From positions 91,624 through 155,623 of the forward strand of contig JARGOB010000007.1 of the NCBI GenBank assembly GCA_029212925.1: a stretch of 64,000 nucleotides of DNA. Reading direction: 5' to 3'. Each line of letters opens with the position of its first letter. Position 1 is the first letter of the stretch. A model generated the notes under the pieces. It was not told the origin of the DNA. It worked only from the letters and a program-made list of their open reading frames with translations, and ran no database searches. Both the position numbers and the translations under genes were made by a program. This DNA is from Coxiellaceae bacterium. GTDB lineage: Bacteria > Pseudomonadota > Gammaproteobacteria > Coxiellales > Coxiellaceae. Shown one piece after another: positions 55,035 to 64,000 of this stretch.

Positions 55035-55289
55035 ATGTCAGCGGGCCTGTTTAACATACGCAACAATACAACTTCCGATGCTAAAGAAAAATTTAATGTG
55101 CTTGAGCAACTGGGTAATGGTTGGCTTTTACCTATTCTTCTCATCGGCGCGAGCATCCCTGCCATTATTCTTTTGAAAGTGTTAATCCAGAAGTGCATCT
55201 CAGAACGCAAAGCCTCTAGAGATGGATTTACACAAATAGGAGACAATCTCGATACCCCATTCGATTTAAGACCTAGCACGCAACCCTAA
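55035..55289 (+). CDS. Small single-span membrane protein of unknown function
   Basis: An 84-residue protein. One membrane helix at about 30-51 (WLLPILLIGASIPAIILLKV) is followed by a basic stretch (QKCISERKASRD), so the C-terminus is probably cytosolic. No family recognised. GAGGA 9 nt before the ATG supports translation. It stands alone between ydiJ and the convergent malic enzyme. Confidence 0.6.
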   Translation: MSAGLFNIRNNTTSDAKEKFNVLEQLGNGWLLPILLIGASIPAIILLKVLIQKCISERKASRDGFTQIGDNLDTPFDLRPSTQP

Positions 55290-55327
55290 ACCTAACCTTC
55301 GTCAATACAAATGGGCCCTTCGAGATG

Positions 55328-55364
55328 GTCATTGCGTGACCTCCTCAGGGCGTTGCGGGACGAC
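55328..55364. repeat. Degenerate GTCATTGCG-type intergenic repeat
   Basis: GTCATTGCGTGACCTCCTCA leads to CGTTGCGGGACGAC. It resembles the GTCAT...GAC palindromes elsewhere in the window but has lost much symmetry. It lies between the small membrane protein and the malic enzyme stop. Confidence 0.45.
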
Positions 55365-55382
55365 ATAGTTGATAACAGCAGC

Positions 55383-56795
55383 CTATTGTTTACGAGCAAC
55401 ACCACTATCAATCGCTGCTTGTTTAACCGCTTCTGCAACGGCTGTAGCGACGTGAGTATCAAACACACTGGGAATAATATAATCGGGATGGATGTCATCA
55501 TCACTGATAACACCAGCAATCGCATGTGCGGCTGCCAATTTCATGTCTTCATTTATATCTGAAGCCAAACAATCTAACGCGCCGCGAAAGATCCCGGGGA
55601 AACATAATACATTATTAATTTGGTTCGGATAATCGCTGCGACCTGTGGCGATAATGGCCGCTACACCTTGCGCCTCTTCTGGCATAATTTCTGGCGTGGG
55701 ATTCGCCATCGCGAAGATAATCGGATCTTTTGCCATTTTCTTTACATCATCAGCACAAATCAATCCTGGCTTCGACAAACCAATAAACACATCCGCTCCT
55801 TCCATCGCCTCGTGCACGTCACGGGTTTCACCTTCTGGATTGGTATTATCTGCATACCATTGCTTCATGACATTTAAATCTTTGCGACCTTTATGAATAG
55901 CACCTTTACTATCAAAACCAATAATATTTTTAACCCCAAAATTTAACAGCATCTTAGTACAAGCAACGCCTGCTGCACCGGTGCCCACCAATACGATTTT
56001 TAAATTCTCTGGTTTCTTATGCACAATCTTTAATGCATTAATCATTGCTGCTGTTAGTACCACCGCAGTACCATGTTGATCATCATGGAATACAGGAATA
56101 TCCAACTCTTGCTTTAAGCGCTCTTCAATTTCAAAACAACGCGGCGCACTAATGTCTTCAAGGTTAATACCACCAAACGTAGGAGCAATCGCCTTTACTG
56201 CGGCAATGATTTCTTCCGTATCTTTGGTGTCGAGACAAATCGGAAAACCATCGACAGCGCCAAATTCTTTAAACAACATCGCCTTGCCTTCCATCACCGG
56301 CATAGCTGCTTCAGGACCAATATCACCCAAGCCTAATACCGCTGTGCCATCAGACACAATCGCCACCGTATTCTTCTTAATCGTTAATTTAAATGCTGCC
56401 TCTGGATGGTCGTGGATACGCATACACACACGCGCCACACCAGGCGTATAAGCCATCGACAAATCATCGCGGGTTTTTAACGCAAAGCGTGGTGTCACCT
56501 CAATCTTGCCACCCAAGTGCATGAGGAAAGTGCGATCCGATACTTGCTCTACATGCGTGCCAGGTAACTGATTAACTGCCTCGGTAATTTCATCAGCATG
56601 CTCAGGACCGCGAGTATAGATGGTAATATCACGATACAAACAATCCCCCGCCACCTTAGATATATCACTAGCGCCAATATCCCCACCGAGCTTTTCAATC
56701 GTTGTGGTTAGTTGAGCGAATGCTCCCTTAACTTGCTTATCAAGCTTAACGCGCATGGTAATGCTGCCGGCCGCTGAAGTGGGTGATTTAGACAT
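55383..56795 (-). CDS. Malic enzyme with N-terminal ACT-like domain
   Basis: A 470-residue enzyme: malate to pyruvate and CO2 with NAD(P). Residues about 12-90 form an ACT-like regulatory domain (ITMRVKLDKQVKGAFAQLTT). The malic domain has SMAYTPGVARVC (Tyr/metal region), the GTAVLGLGDIGPEAAMPVME block with the catalytic Lys in MEGKAML, and LEDISAPRCFEIE with the metal Glu-Asp. FHDDQHGTAVV follows. The cofactor fold is VLVGTGAAGVACTKML. It is of the short type without a phosphotransacetylase domain. With ppc it balances the C3/C4 pools. Confidence 0.95.
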   Translation of the reverse strand: MSKSPTSAAGSITMRVKLDKQVKGAFAQLTTTIEKLGGDIGASDISKVAGDCLYRDITIYTRGPEHADEITEAVNQLPGTHVEQVSDRTFLMHLGGKIEVTPRFALKTRDDLSMAYTPGVARVCMRIHDHPEAAFKLTIKKNTVAIVSDGTAVLGLGDIGPEAAMPVMEGKAMLFKEFGAVDGFPICLDTKDTEEIIAAVKAIAPTFGGINLEDISAPRCFEIEERLKQELDIPVFHDDQHGTAVVLTAAMINALKIVHKKPENLKIVLVGTGAAGVACTKMLLNFGVKNIIGFDSKGAIHKGRKDLNVMKQWYADNTNPEGETRDVHEAMEGADVFIGLSKPGLICADDVKKMAKDPIIFAMANPTPEIMPEEAQGVAAIIATGRSDYPNQINNVLCFPGIFRGALDCLASDINEDMKLAAAHAIAGVISDDDIHPDYIIPSVFDTHVATAVAEAVKQAAIDSGVARKQ

Positions 56796-56866
56796 TGGCT
56801 TTCCTCGTTTTGATTACTCACCAGTATACGCTATATATTGCACAGCACCATAGTTCGCGACTGTTA

Positions 56867-59746
56867 CTAAGCGGCTACAGCGGTCCCGTAGCTGGGTTGA
56901 GCCACTGAGAGGGTATCTGTCTCTGTATAGCCTCTCAATGAACCAAACAAAGCCGCCTTTGATGTCCATGCGCTTGGTTTGCTGGGCTGTTCGGCGCTTG
57001 GCGGTACAGGCGACTTAGCTTCGTTAAACAAACCTAGACCTTGACGCCTTTTTAATTCAACGGCCTGCTCGAATTTTTTCGTTGCTGCAACGATATCGCC
57101 TTCAACCTGAGTTATTTTTTCTTCTACTAATTGAGCCTTTTTATCTGCAGCACTTAGCAATGGCTGCGATAAATCACCACTTGGACTACGATCACTGTCA
57201 CTGCCTGATGACATCTCAACCGAGCTTAGAGGGCTCGGTGTCCGCACGACAGGGACAGAGACAGGGCGCTTACATTCATCCTGTGCTGTACGCATATTCA
57301 ACTCAGCAACTACACGACGCTTATACAAACCAGCTAATTCCCGCTGACGCCCAGCTAACGCTTTATCTGTAGCACGCTTTGCCACTGCGACAGGTTGCGC
57401 ACTCACGGGGGCATAGCATGCGGCGTGGCATGAGTCATAGTTCGGCACAGCTGAATAAGCAAATTGCCCAGGATAATAGGCATAAAACATTTTTTGTTGC
57501 ATCGCCGCTGAACCTATACCTGTTCCTTTAGCCATGCCACCTGCTTGCGCCTGACCATTAGCCACCACCGACGCACTTAATACAGCCAAAGTTGCCGCAC
57601 CTTTCACATGCGCATAAGTAGCAATTGAGCTAACTTCTTCTGATTTTTTACTCGTAAAGGCTGATTTAATTTTTCTACACACGCCAACTACTGCCACTAG
57701 CGGGACAAAAGCCACCTTAACGGCTTCCCACAACACCTTACCAACAGCACGTGCTTTATTACCTTGCTTCCACGACTCTGTAATAGCAACACCTGTTTCA
57801 CTGTAATGGTTACCCAGTCGTCTAACACTATTCACTACCATACGTCCAGTAGCCGTAGCAACTGTACCTATCAACCTTCTACAGGACTCCATACTACACG
57901 CCGCAAATAAACTATTCACCGGTGCTGCCATGGCACTAACCGCGTAACCGATGACATTTGCCGTGTGACTAGGCGACCTAAAGAAGCCTGTCATAATATT
58001 CAATGTTTTAACATGGAACTTACCGAAGCTACACAGTGTCACTAAAGCCGTTAAGCCTACGACAAACAGCGCTTTGCAGCCTTCCCAAAAGACTCTTCCT
58101 ACAGCATAAGCATACTTTCCTTGCTTCCAATGGACCGCGATTTCTTTACCTGTTCTTTGGTAGTAACGACCCAGTTGTTGCGCGCGATCATTCTTTATAA
58201 AGTCTGCAACCGACACATAAAGTAACGTCGTAATAGCTACAGCGGTAACCGTTGCCACAACAGCCGCCAACACAATCAAAGCCACTGGCGGCGCCGCCAC
58301 GGATGCTGCCGCGCCTAAACCAAACATCAAACCACCCAAGCCAGACAATGCGGAACCAAAAGATAAAACGCCATAACATAGCCCAGCGGCCACCACAAAA
58401 GCACTCGCAGCAGTAATGGCTATCTTTTTACCGCGCGACACTTCTTCACCGTACTGATTTTTAAAGAAGCGACCCAAAAATACTTCTTTAATCGTGCTAT
58501 AGGCAGCGCCATTCAACAAGTAATAGTTCACCAAAAATGCCGGTATACCAATAGCTAACGCGCCCACCAATAACGGTAAGCCTGCAAATACCACGGCTAC
58601 CAAGGCTTCACCAATACCTACAGTAATGGCAATGCCCACACCTATGCGCTTAAACCATTTCTTTTTATTTCTCGCACTGGCTTTTTGACGCGTTTCTTCT
58701 GCTGTATAACCAGATTTGTTGCGGAACTCATACACCTTATGTAATGACTTATCACCGAACTCATTATATAAAGCTTGTCTATGTGCCAATTCAATTCGAC
58801 AAGCTAATGCTTGTTGACGCGCATAACGGTTTAAACTCTGCTTGATTCTCTTGCCTGATTCTTCCGACATGTATTGCTGGTTTTTAACCACCAATTGCCA
58901 AAACAATTCAATCATAGCCTCTTTTTTTGCTTCAACTAATGCAGCATGATTTAATTTAGATAAATTCTCATATACAACTGGCACACTTAACTTTGGGTTA
59001 GCATCATGCGCTGCAATCGCCTGCTCAGACCATTGCTTTACAGCCGCAGTCTCAAGCTCTTTCATTTTAGCCTGATACTGTAACTGCAATTTTTGCAATT
59101 CTTTATGCAAGCCAACCAAATGCATTTGATACAGCGCTTCAAATAAATGTGGATTAAGGTTGTCATTAAAATGCTTCAGCACACCCTGACCAAAGAACAC
59201 CACCTTAAAGGGGTTTTGTGCTACATAATCAAACGTTTTATCTATGTGGTGCGTGTCATTGTGGCGATCTATGGCATGCTTACGTGAATACGCTTTCAAC
59301 GTTTGCTTAAGACTGCTTCTAGACTTCTTATCGATCTTGCTCGCAAATTGAGTGTGATCATCGTCAATGAGTTTTTCTAAGCGATTAACCAGCTCAAGCT
59401 GTGTGGCTTTGATTAAGGTGGGTGCATGTTTATCAACCTGTTCTTCGTAAGCATTAAAAACATTGAATGCACGGTTTGTATTGTATACAGAGGATCTGCG
59501 CCGCCATTGCCTTTCGGTTTTCTCTTTAAGTGACTCTGCTTTTTTCTGGAAATTATCATATAGCGTTTCTAACTGCTCAGCAAAGCCCAATGAATTCAGT
59601 TTAACTAACAGTGCAAATAAGTCAGCATCGAGGTGGTCATTAAAGCGCTTAAGCATGCTATGGCCAAATAACTTAGCCTTAGTTGGGTTATTTTGAACAT
59701 ATCCAAATGTTCTATTGATCTCTTGTAGTTTTTGCTTATAACTCAT
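56867..59746 (-). CDS. Large multi-spanning orphan protein with two internal duplications
   Basis: A 959-residue protein, no family recognised. Residues 14-160 and 172-313 are two copies of a helical, charged repeat (FGYVQNNPTKAKLFG against FDYVAQNPFKVVFFG, each followed by LKRFNDHLDADLF / LKHFNDNLNPHLF). Hydrophobic helices fill about 366-411, 440-516, 555-575, 595-620 and 675-690. A second duplicated unit is at 525-577 and 644-695 (common core WKQGxxAxAVGxVxWE). The tail (about 700-959) is Ala/Ser/Pro-rich with a coiled stretch at about 880-910. There is no signal peptide. The layout suggests a membrane-inserted, possibly translocated protein. It is the last gene of an orphan block. Confidence 0.75.
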   Translation of the reverse strand: MSYKQKLQEINRTFGYVQNNPTKAKLFGHSMLKRFNDHLDADLFALLVKLNSLGFAEQLETLYDNFQKKAESLKEKTERQWRRRSSVYNTNRAFNVFNAYEEQVDKHAPTLIKATQLELVNRLEKLIDDDHTQFASKIDKKSRSSLKQTLKAYSRKHAIDRHNDTHHIDKTFDYVAQNPFKVVFFGQGVLKHFNDNLNPHLFEALYQMHLVGLHKELQKLQLQYQAKMKELETAAVKQWSEQAIAAHDANPKLSVPVVYENLSKLNHAALVEAKKEAMIELFWQLVVKNQQYMSEESGKRIKQSLNRYARQQALACRIELAHRQALYNEFGDKSLHKVYEFRNKSGYTAEETRQKASARNKKKWFKRIGVGIAITVGIGEALVAVVFAGLPLLVGALAIGIPAFLVNYYLLNGAAYSTIKEVFLGRFFKNQYGEEVSRGKKIAITAASAFVVAAGLCYGVLSFGSALSGLGGLMFGLGAAASVAAPPVALIVLAAVVATVTAVAITTLLYVSVADFIKNDRAQQLGRYYQRTGKEIAVHWKQGKYAYAVGRVFWEGCKALFVVGLTALVTLCSFGKFHVKTLNIMTGFFRSPSHTANVIGYAVSAMAAPVNSLFAACSMESCRRLIGTVATATGRMVVNSVRRLGNHYSETGVAITESWKQGNKARAVGKVLWEAVKVAFVPLVAVVGVCRKIKSAFTSKKSEEVSSIATYAHVKGAATLAVLSASVVANGQAQAGGMAKGTGIGSAAMQQKMFYAYYPGQFAYSAVPNYDSCHAACYAPVSAQPVAVAKRATDKALAGRQRELAGLYKRRVVAELNMRTAQDECKRPVSVPVVRTPSPLSSVEMSSGSDSDRSPSGDLSQPLLSAADKKAQLVEEKITQVEGDIVAATKKFEQAVELKRRQGLGLFNEAKSPVPPSAEQPSKPSAWTSKAALFGSLRGYTETDTLSVAQPSYGTAVAA

Positions 59747-59955
59747 TGCCTATCCCCGAAAAACCAATCACTTACTCTCTATATTTCACCTATAAAATTA
59801 GTTAAAAAATGTAAGTACATATTCAGTATGTAAGTGGATTCTTAAGGAAATCTGAAATAAAGCACAATAGATTTACATTTGTGTAATTAATGTTTAGTTA
59901 ATGTTGAGGTCGCTTACATAGCACTTAAAATCAATAAGATAAGTCGCTTCACTCG

Positions 59956-60474
59956 CTACCTATATGCATCGAATGGACTCGGTGATGGTGTATCACCACG
60001 CAACCGGATAAGAGACTGATCATTGAACTCAGCCTGAGCCTCACCACCAGAGTCATACTCAACAGGAGAAGGTAGACCCATGAGACGACAGGCATTAAGA
60101 GCGATGGGCCGCATCAAGTTAGCAGCAATGCCATTAGCCGCGTCACGTTGCGCAAGGGCCTCATCACGATCAAGAACCGCCTCATCTAGCAGCTGCTCCG
60201 TAGCTTTAAGCTTTTGCTGAAGATCCAACTCGCGATTCCACGCGTCTTTACCCGCTTGTGAGTACACTGACCGAGACTTAAAAAAACGCTGCCCGTAACG
60301 CTTAATAGCCATGCCCTGGAGGTGAATCAGTGCCGATTGCGACACGGAAAGTTTATAGCATTCCTTAATACACACGCCAACGGCAAAAACCATTGTCACA
60401 CTGCCAGCAAATATTAGAGCATTAGAAAATAACGCTGATGAAGTCCATTCAGGCAAAGGATATTGCATAGCCAT
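59956..60474 (-). CDS. Small orphan membrane protein with coiled coil
   Basis: A 172-residue protein. One membrane helix at about 14-36 (SNALIFAGSVTMVFAVGVCI), then a coiled-coil-prone stretch (about 80-120: ELDLQQKLKATEQLLDEAVL, DRDEALAQRDAA). The C-terminal region is Pro/Ser-rich. No family recognised. GGGAG precedes two possible starts (ATG 60474 and ATG 60468). It follows two other small membrane protein genes with a 10-bp gap. The 209-bp gap behind it, before the 959-residue gene, is AT-rich with nothing I can name. Confidence 0.65.
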   Translation of the reverse strand: MAMQYPLPEWTSSALFSNALIFAGSVTMVFAVGVCIKECYKLSVSQSALIHLQGMAIKRYGQRFFKSRSVYSQAGKDAWNRELDLQQKLKATEQLLDEAVLDRDEALAQRDAANGIAANLMRPIALNACRLMGLPSPVEYDSGGEAQAEFNDQSLIRLRGDTPSPSPFDAYR

Positions 60475-60484
60475 TACTCCCTAT

Positions 60485-60793
60485 TTATTGAAGACAACAG
60501 GCGGAACCCATACCACCCAGCACATTATCATCCGACTGAAGTGCTAAAGCCCTTACGTTTTGATTCAAACGGTGCTGATTAATATTAAGATGCACATTGC
60601 TGTGTGACACACCAAAGTCAATTGCTCGATTGACACAATATCCCATCACCACACCAGCACACAGAATACAAAAGTAGTGCGCTGCCTTTGAATTATACGC
60701 ATCCTCTACAGCTCTAATAGCACCAAAAAAAAGGGTGCACGAATTCCAGCTCTCACCATTTTTTAGGTCACAAATATTAAATGAAATAGACAT
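60485..60793 (-). CDS. Small orphan membrane protein
   Basis: A 102-residue protein. LKNGESWNSCTLFF is followed by a hydrophobic helix at about 39-56 (HYFCILCAGVVMGYCV) and a polar, Asn/His-rich tail (SHSNVHLNINQHRLNQNVRA). The layout and the NGxxWxSC pattern resemble the next gene upstream, suggesting distant paralogy. GAGGG lies just before the ATG. Confidence 0.62.
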   Translation of the reverse strand: MSISFNICDLKNGESWNSCTLFFGAIRAVEDAYNSKAAHYFCILCAGVVMGYCVNRAIDFGVSHSNVHLNINQHRLNQNVRALALQSDDNVLGGMGSACCLQ

Positions 60794-60802
60794 GATCCCT
60801 CG

Positions 60803-61033
60803 CTACATGCGTAAAGCACTATCAAATGCTAACGTATTATTATTAAGCTCATGCAACTGTAATTCACGGTGTGATTCACCTCGGCAGTCTTTATATAAAG
60901 CTATAGCCGCTGACAAAAACACAGGAGCCGCAAGACAGTAAAAACCGCCATCAGTAATGGCACTCAGTATATCTTCAGGTCGGCAGCTATCCCAAAATCC
61001 GTTAGCCAATCCTACACATGCCTTTAATGACAT
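60803..61033 (-). CDS. Small orphan membrane protein
   Basis: A 76-residue protein starting at ATG 61033 (GGGAG 8 nt upstream; an in-frame GTG lies at 61048). VGLANGFWDSCRPEDILSAI is followed by a hydrophobic helix (FYCLAAPVFLSAAIALY) and a charged His/Asn-rich tail (CRGESHRELQLHELNNNTLA). It is first of the three small genes and about 115 bp past the repeated rRNA terminators, on the same strand, so rRNA read-through could reach it. Confidence 0.6.
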   Translation of the reverse strand: MSLKACVGLANGFWDSCRPEDILSAITDGGFYCLAAPVFLSAAIALYKDCRGESHRELQLHELNNNTLAFDSALRM

Positions 61034-61148
61034 CCGTTTGTCTCCCACAAAACATTGAGCACAGCAGTATAACGATGGATCGCTACAGGGGCTAGGTATT
61101 ACAAACGGAAAATAGAGTTAAGGGTGACAAGTGGTTATTTTGGCGCAT

Positions 61149-61193
61149 AAAAAAAGGCCCACTGCAGTTAAGCAATGGGCCTTCAAAAAAAAA
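61149..61193 (-). terminator. rRNA-type intrinsic terminator, third in series
   Basis: Minus strand AAGGCCCATTGC and GCAGTGGGCCTT pair (one wobble), followed by seven T. It is nearly identical to the terminators at 61379 and 61607. Confidence 0.88.
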
Positions 61194-61219
61194 CCTGGCG
61201 ATGACCTACTTTCACATGA
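61194..61219 (-). pseudogene. 5S rRNA 3'-end fragment, distal copy
   Basis: 26 nt identical to the 3' end of the 5S gene at 61652-61677. Outside this piece the similarity stops at once. Confidence 0.8.
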
Positions 61220-61378
61220 GCGAGCATACAGACCGATCAGCCAGTGACTGATCGCAGCTGGCGAGCGACCGACAGGATGTCGGGCTAGCTTAGCAGCAGG
61301 ATGCGGGTTAAGAATGACTCGTCAAACTTGAACTCACATAGTCCTATGATAGTGTCACGTTTGTCATGTTATAGACAT

Positions 61379-61423
61379 AAAAAAAGGCCCACTGCAGTTA
61401 AGCAATGGGCCTTCAAAAAAAAA
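61379..61423 (-). terminator. rRNA-type intrinsic terminator, second in series
   Basis: Same palindrome and T-run as the copy at 61149, inside tandem unit 2. Confidence 0.88.
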
Positions 61424-61449
61424 CCTGGCGATGACCTACTTTCACATGA
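61424..61449 (-). pseudogene. 5S rRNA 3'-end fragment, proximal copy
   Basis: Second 26-nt copy of the 5S 3' end, 230 bp from the distal copy and 228 bp from the intact gene. Confidence 0.8.
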
Positions 61450-61606
61450 GCGAGCATACAGACCGATCAGCCAGTGACTGATCGCAGCTGGCGAGCGACC
61501 GACAGGATGTCGGGCTAGCTTAGCAGCAGGATGCGGGTTAAGAATGACTCGTCAAACTTGAACTCACGGTGCTGTAGATAGTGTGACGTTTGTCATGTTA
61601 TAGACA

Positions 61607-61651
61607 TAAAAAAAGGCCCACTGCTATTAAGCAATGGGCCTTAAAAAAAAA
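61607..61651 (-). terminator. rRNA operon intrinsic terminator, directly after 5S
   Basis: Minus strand AAGGCCCATTGC, loop TTAATA, then GCAGTGGGCC and a T-run. It begins at the 3' end of 5S. Confidence 0.93.
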
Positions 61652-61765
61652 CCTGGCGATGACCTACTTTCACATGACAAACGTCACACTATCATCGGCG
61701 CTAAGCATTTTCACTTCTGAGTTCGGAATGGGATCAGGTGGTTCCTACTTGCTAAGGTCGCCAGG
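61652..61765 (-). rRNA. rrf: 5S ribosomal RNA
   Basis: Minus strand CCTGGCGACCTTAGCAAGTA ... ATCGCCAGG. The internal CCGAACTCAGAAGTGAAA and GCGCCGATGATAGTGTGA match bacterial 5S, and the ends pair. About 114 nt are visible; the exact ends may reach 2-3 nt further. It lies 80 nt after 23S. Nucleotides 61672-61693 form a perfect inverted repeat with 61577-61598. Confidence 0.96.
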
Positions 61766-61845
61766 AAACTGGTGATGATAATCATTCTATGCGTATCTTG
61801 CTTTTAATAGTATCAAGTACAAACCATTTAGGGTTGTATGGATAT

Positions 61846-64000
<2,155 letters not shown>

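Larger units (their letters stand above)
61147..61606 (-). repeat. Two tandem ~230-bp units made of rRNA terminator, 5S 3' end and a structured spacer
   Basis: Unit 1 (61147-61376) and unit 2 (61377-61606) are nearly identical. Reading on the plus strand, each has the terminator palindrome, the last 26 nt of the 5S gene (61194-61219 and 61424-61449), a spacer of about 120 bp, and an inverted 22-nt piece of 5S (61348-61369 and 61577-61598). The spacer is rich in short hairpins (GATCAGCCAGTGACTGATC; CCGACAGGATGTCGG). The true 5S with its own terminator follows at 228 bp spacing. Confidence 0.85.

Noticed and set aside
61147..61606. Regular repeats as a possible CRISPR array
   Set aside because: The units are about 230 bp and almost identical throughout, with no short repeat/variable spacer pattern; they derive from the rRNA operon end.

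Overview
The window reads as the chromosome of a moderately AT-rich gammaproteobacterium. The evidence is the surE-nlpD-rpoS block, a complete Pel exopolysaccharide locus, an aaeXAB-type efflux operon and gammaproteobacterial-type 23S and 5S rRNA. Several genes would fit a host-associated or protist-associated life, possibly near the Legionellales, but nothing here fixes the taxon: a metzincin protease without a signal peptide, a glutaminase with EF-hand and ankyrin parts as in animal enzymes, a possible Cys-His-Asp protein, and a large multi-spanning orphan with internal duplications.

Layout. 0-3.2 kb: 5' part of htpG, a CBS-domain protein, the metzincin and a small secreted orphan. 3.3-21.1 kb: an uninterrupted minus-strand run in the order pelA copy 2, pelA copy 1, an inner-membrane TPR protein (N-terminal part of a split PelB), pelB, pelC, pelD, pelE, pelF, pelG, surE, nlpD, rpoS. 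Its genes overlap or lie a few bases apart. PelD keeps the RxxD c-di-GMP site, and RpoS carries a lysine/alanine/threonine-rich, histone-H1-like N-terminal tail of about 130 residues. 21-33 kb: alcohol dehydrogenase, KamA-type radical SAM enzyme, Phd-VapC toxin-antitoxin pair, HtrA-type protease, glutaminase, a divergent MocR regulator/flavin-binding pair, an esterase, a two-component pair and an orphan ExeA/GspB-like pair. 33-43 kb: tRNA-Thr, a CPA1 antiporter, the aaeXAB-like operon, a Bcr-type MFS pump, a secreted orphan, a GT2-GtrA-YdjC trio that suggests aminosugar modification of an envelope glycan, and a low-molecular-weight tyrosine phosphatase. 43-48 kb: a geranylgeranyl-reductase-like flavoprotein, an orphan, PEP carboxylase and a CHRD protein.

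48.5-55 kb holds a divergent cluster that together covers most of a lysine-to-2-oxoglutarate route: saccharopine dehydrogenase-like and aminoadipate-semialdehyde dehydrogenase on the minus strand, a DUF1338/HglS-type 2-oxoadipate enzyme and a YdiJ-type D-2-hydroxyglutarate dehydrogenase on the plus strand. Malic enzyme follows.

56.9-61 kb is an orphan minus-strand block: one 959-residue membrane protein built from two internal duplications, then three small single-span proteins. 61.1-64 kb is the 3' end of an rRNA operon on the minus strand (23S, 5S, terminator). The terminator and the last 26 nt of 5S are repeated twice more in about 230-bp units, each also containing an inverted piece of the 5S gene. 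Small GTCAT...ATGAC palindromic repeats are scattered between genes, and one of them supplies the last codons and stop of the kamA-like gene.
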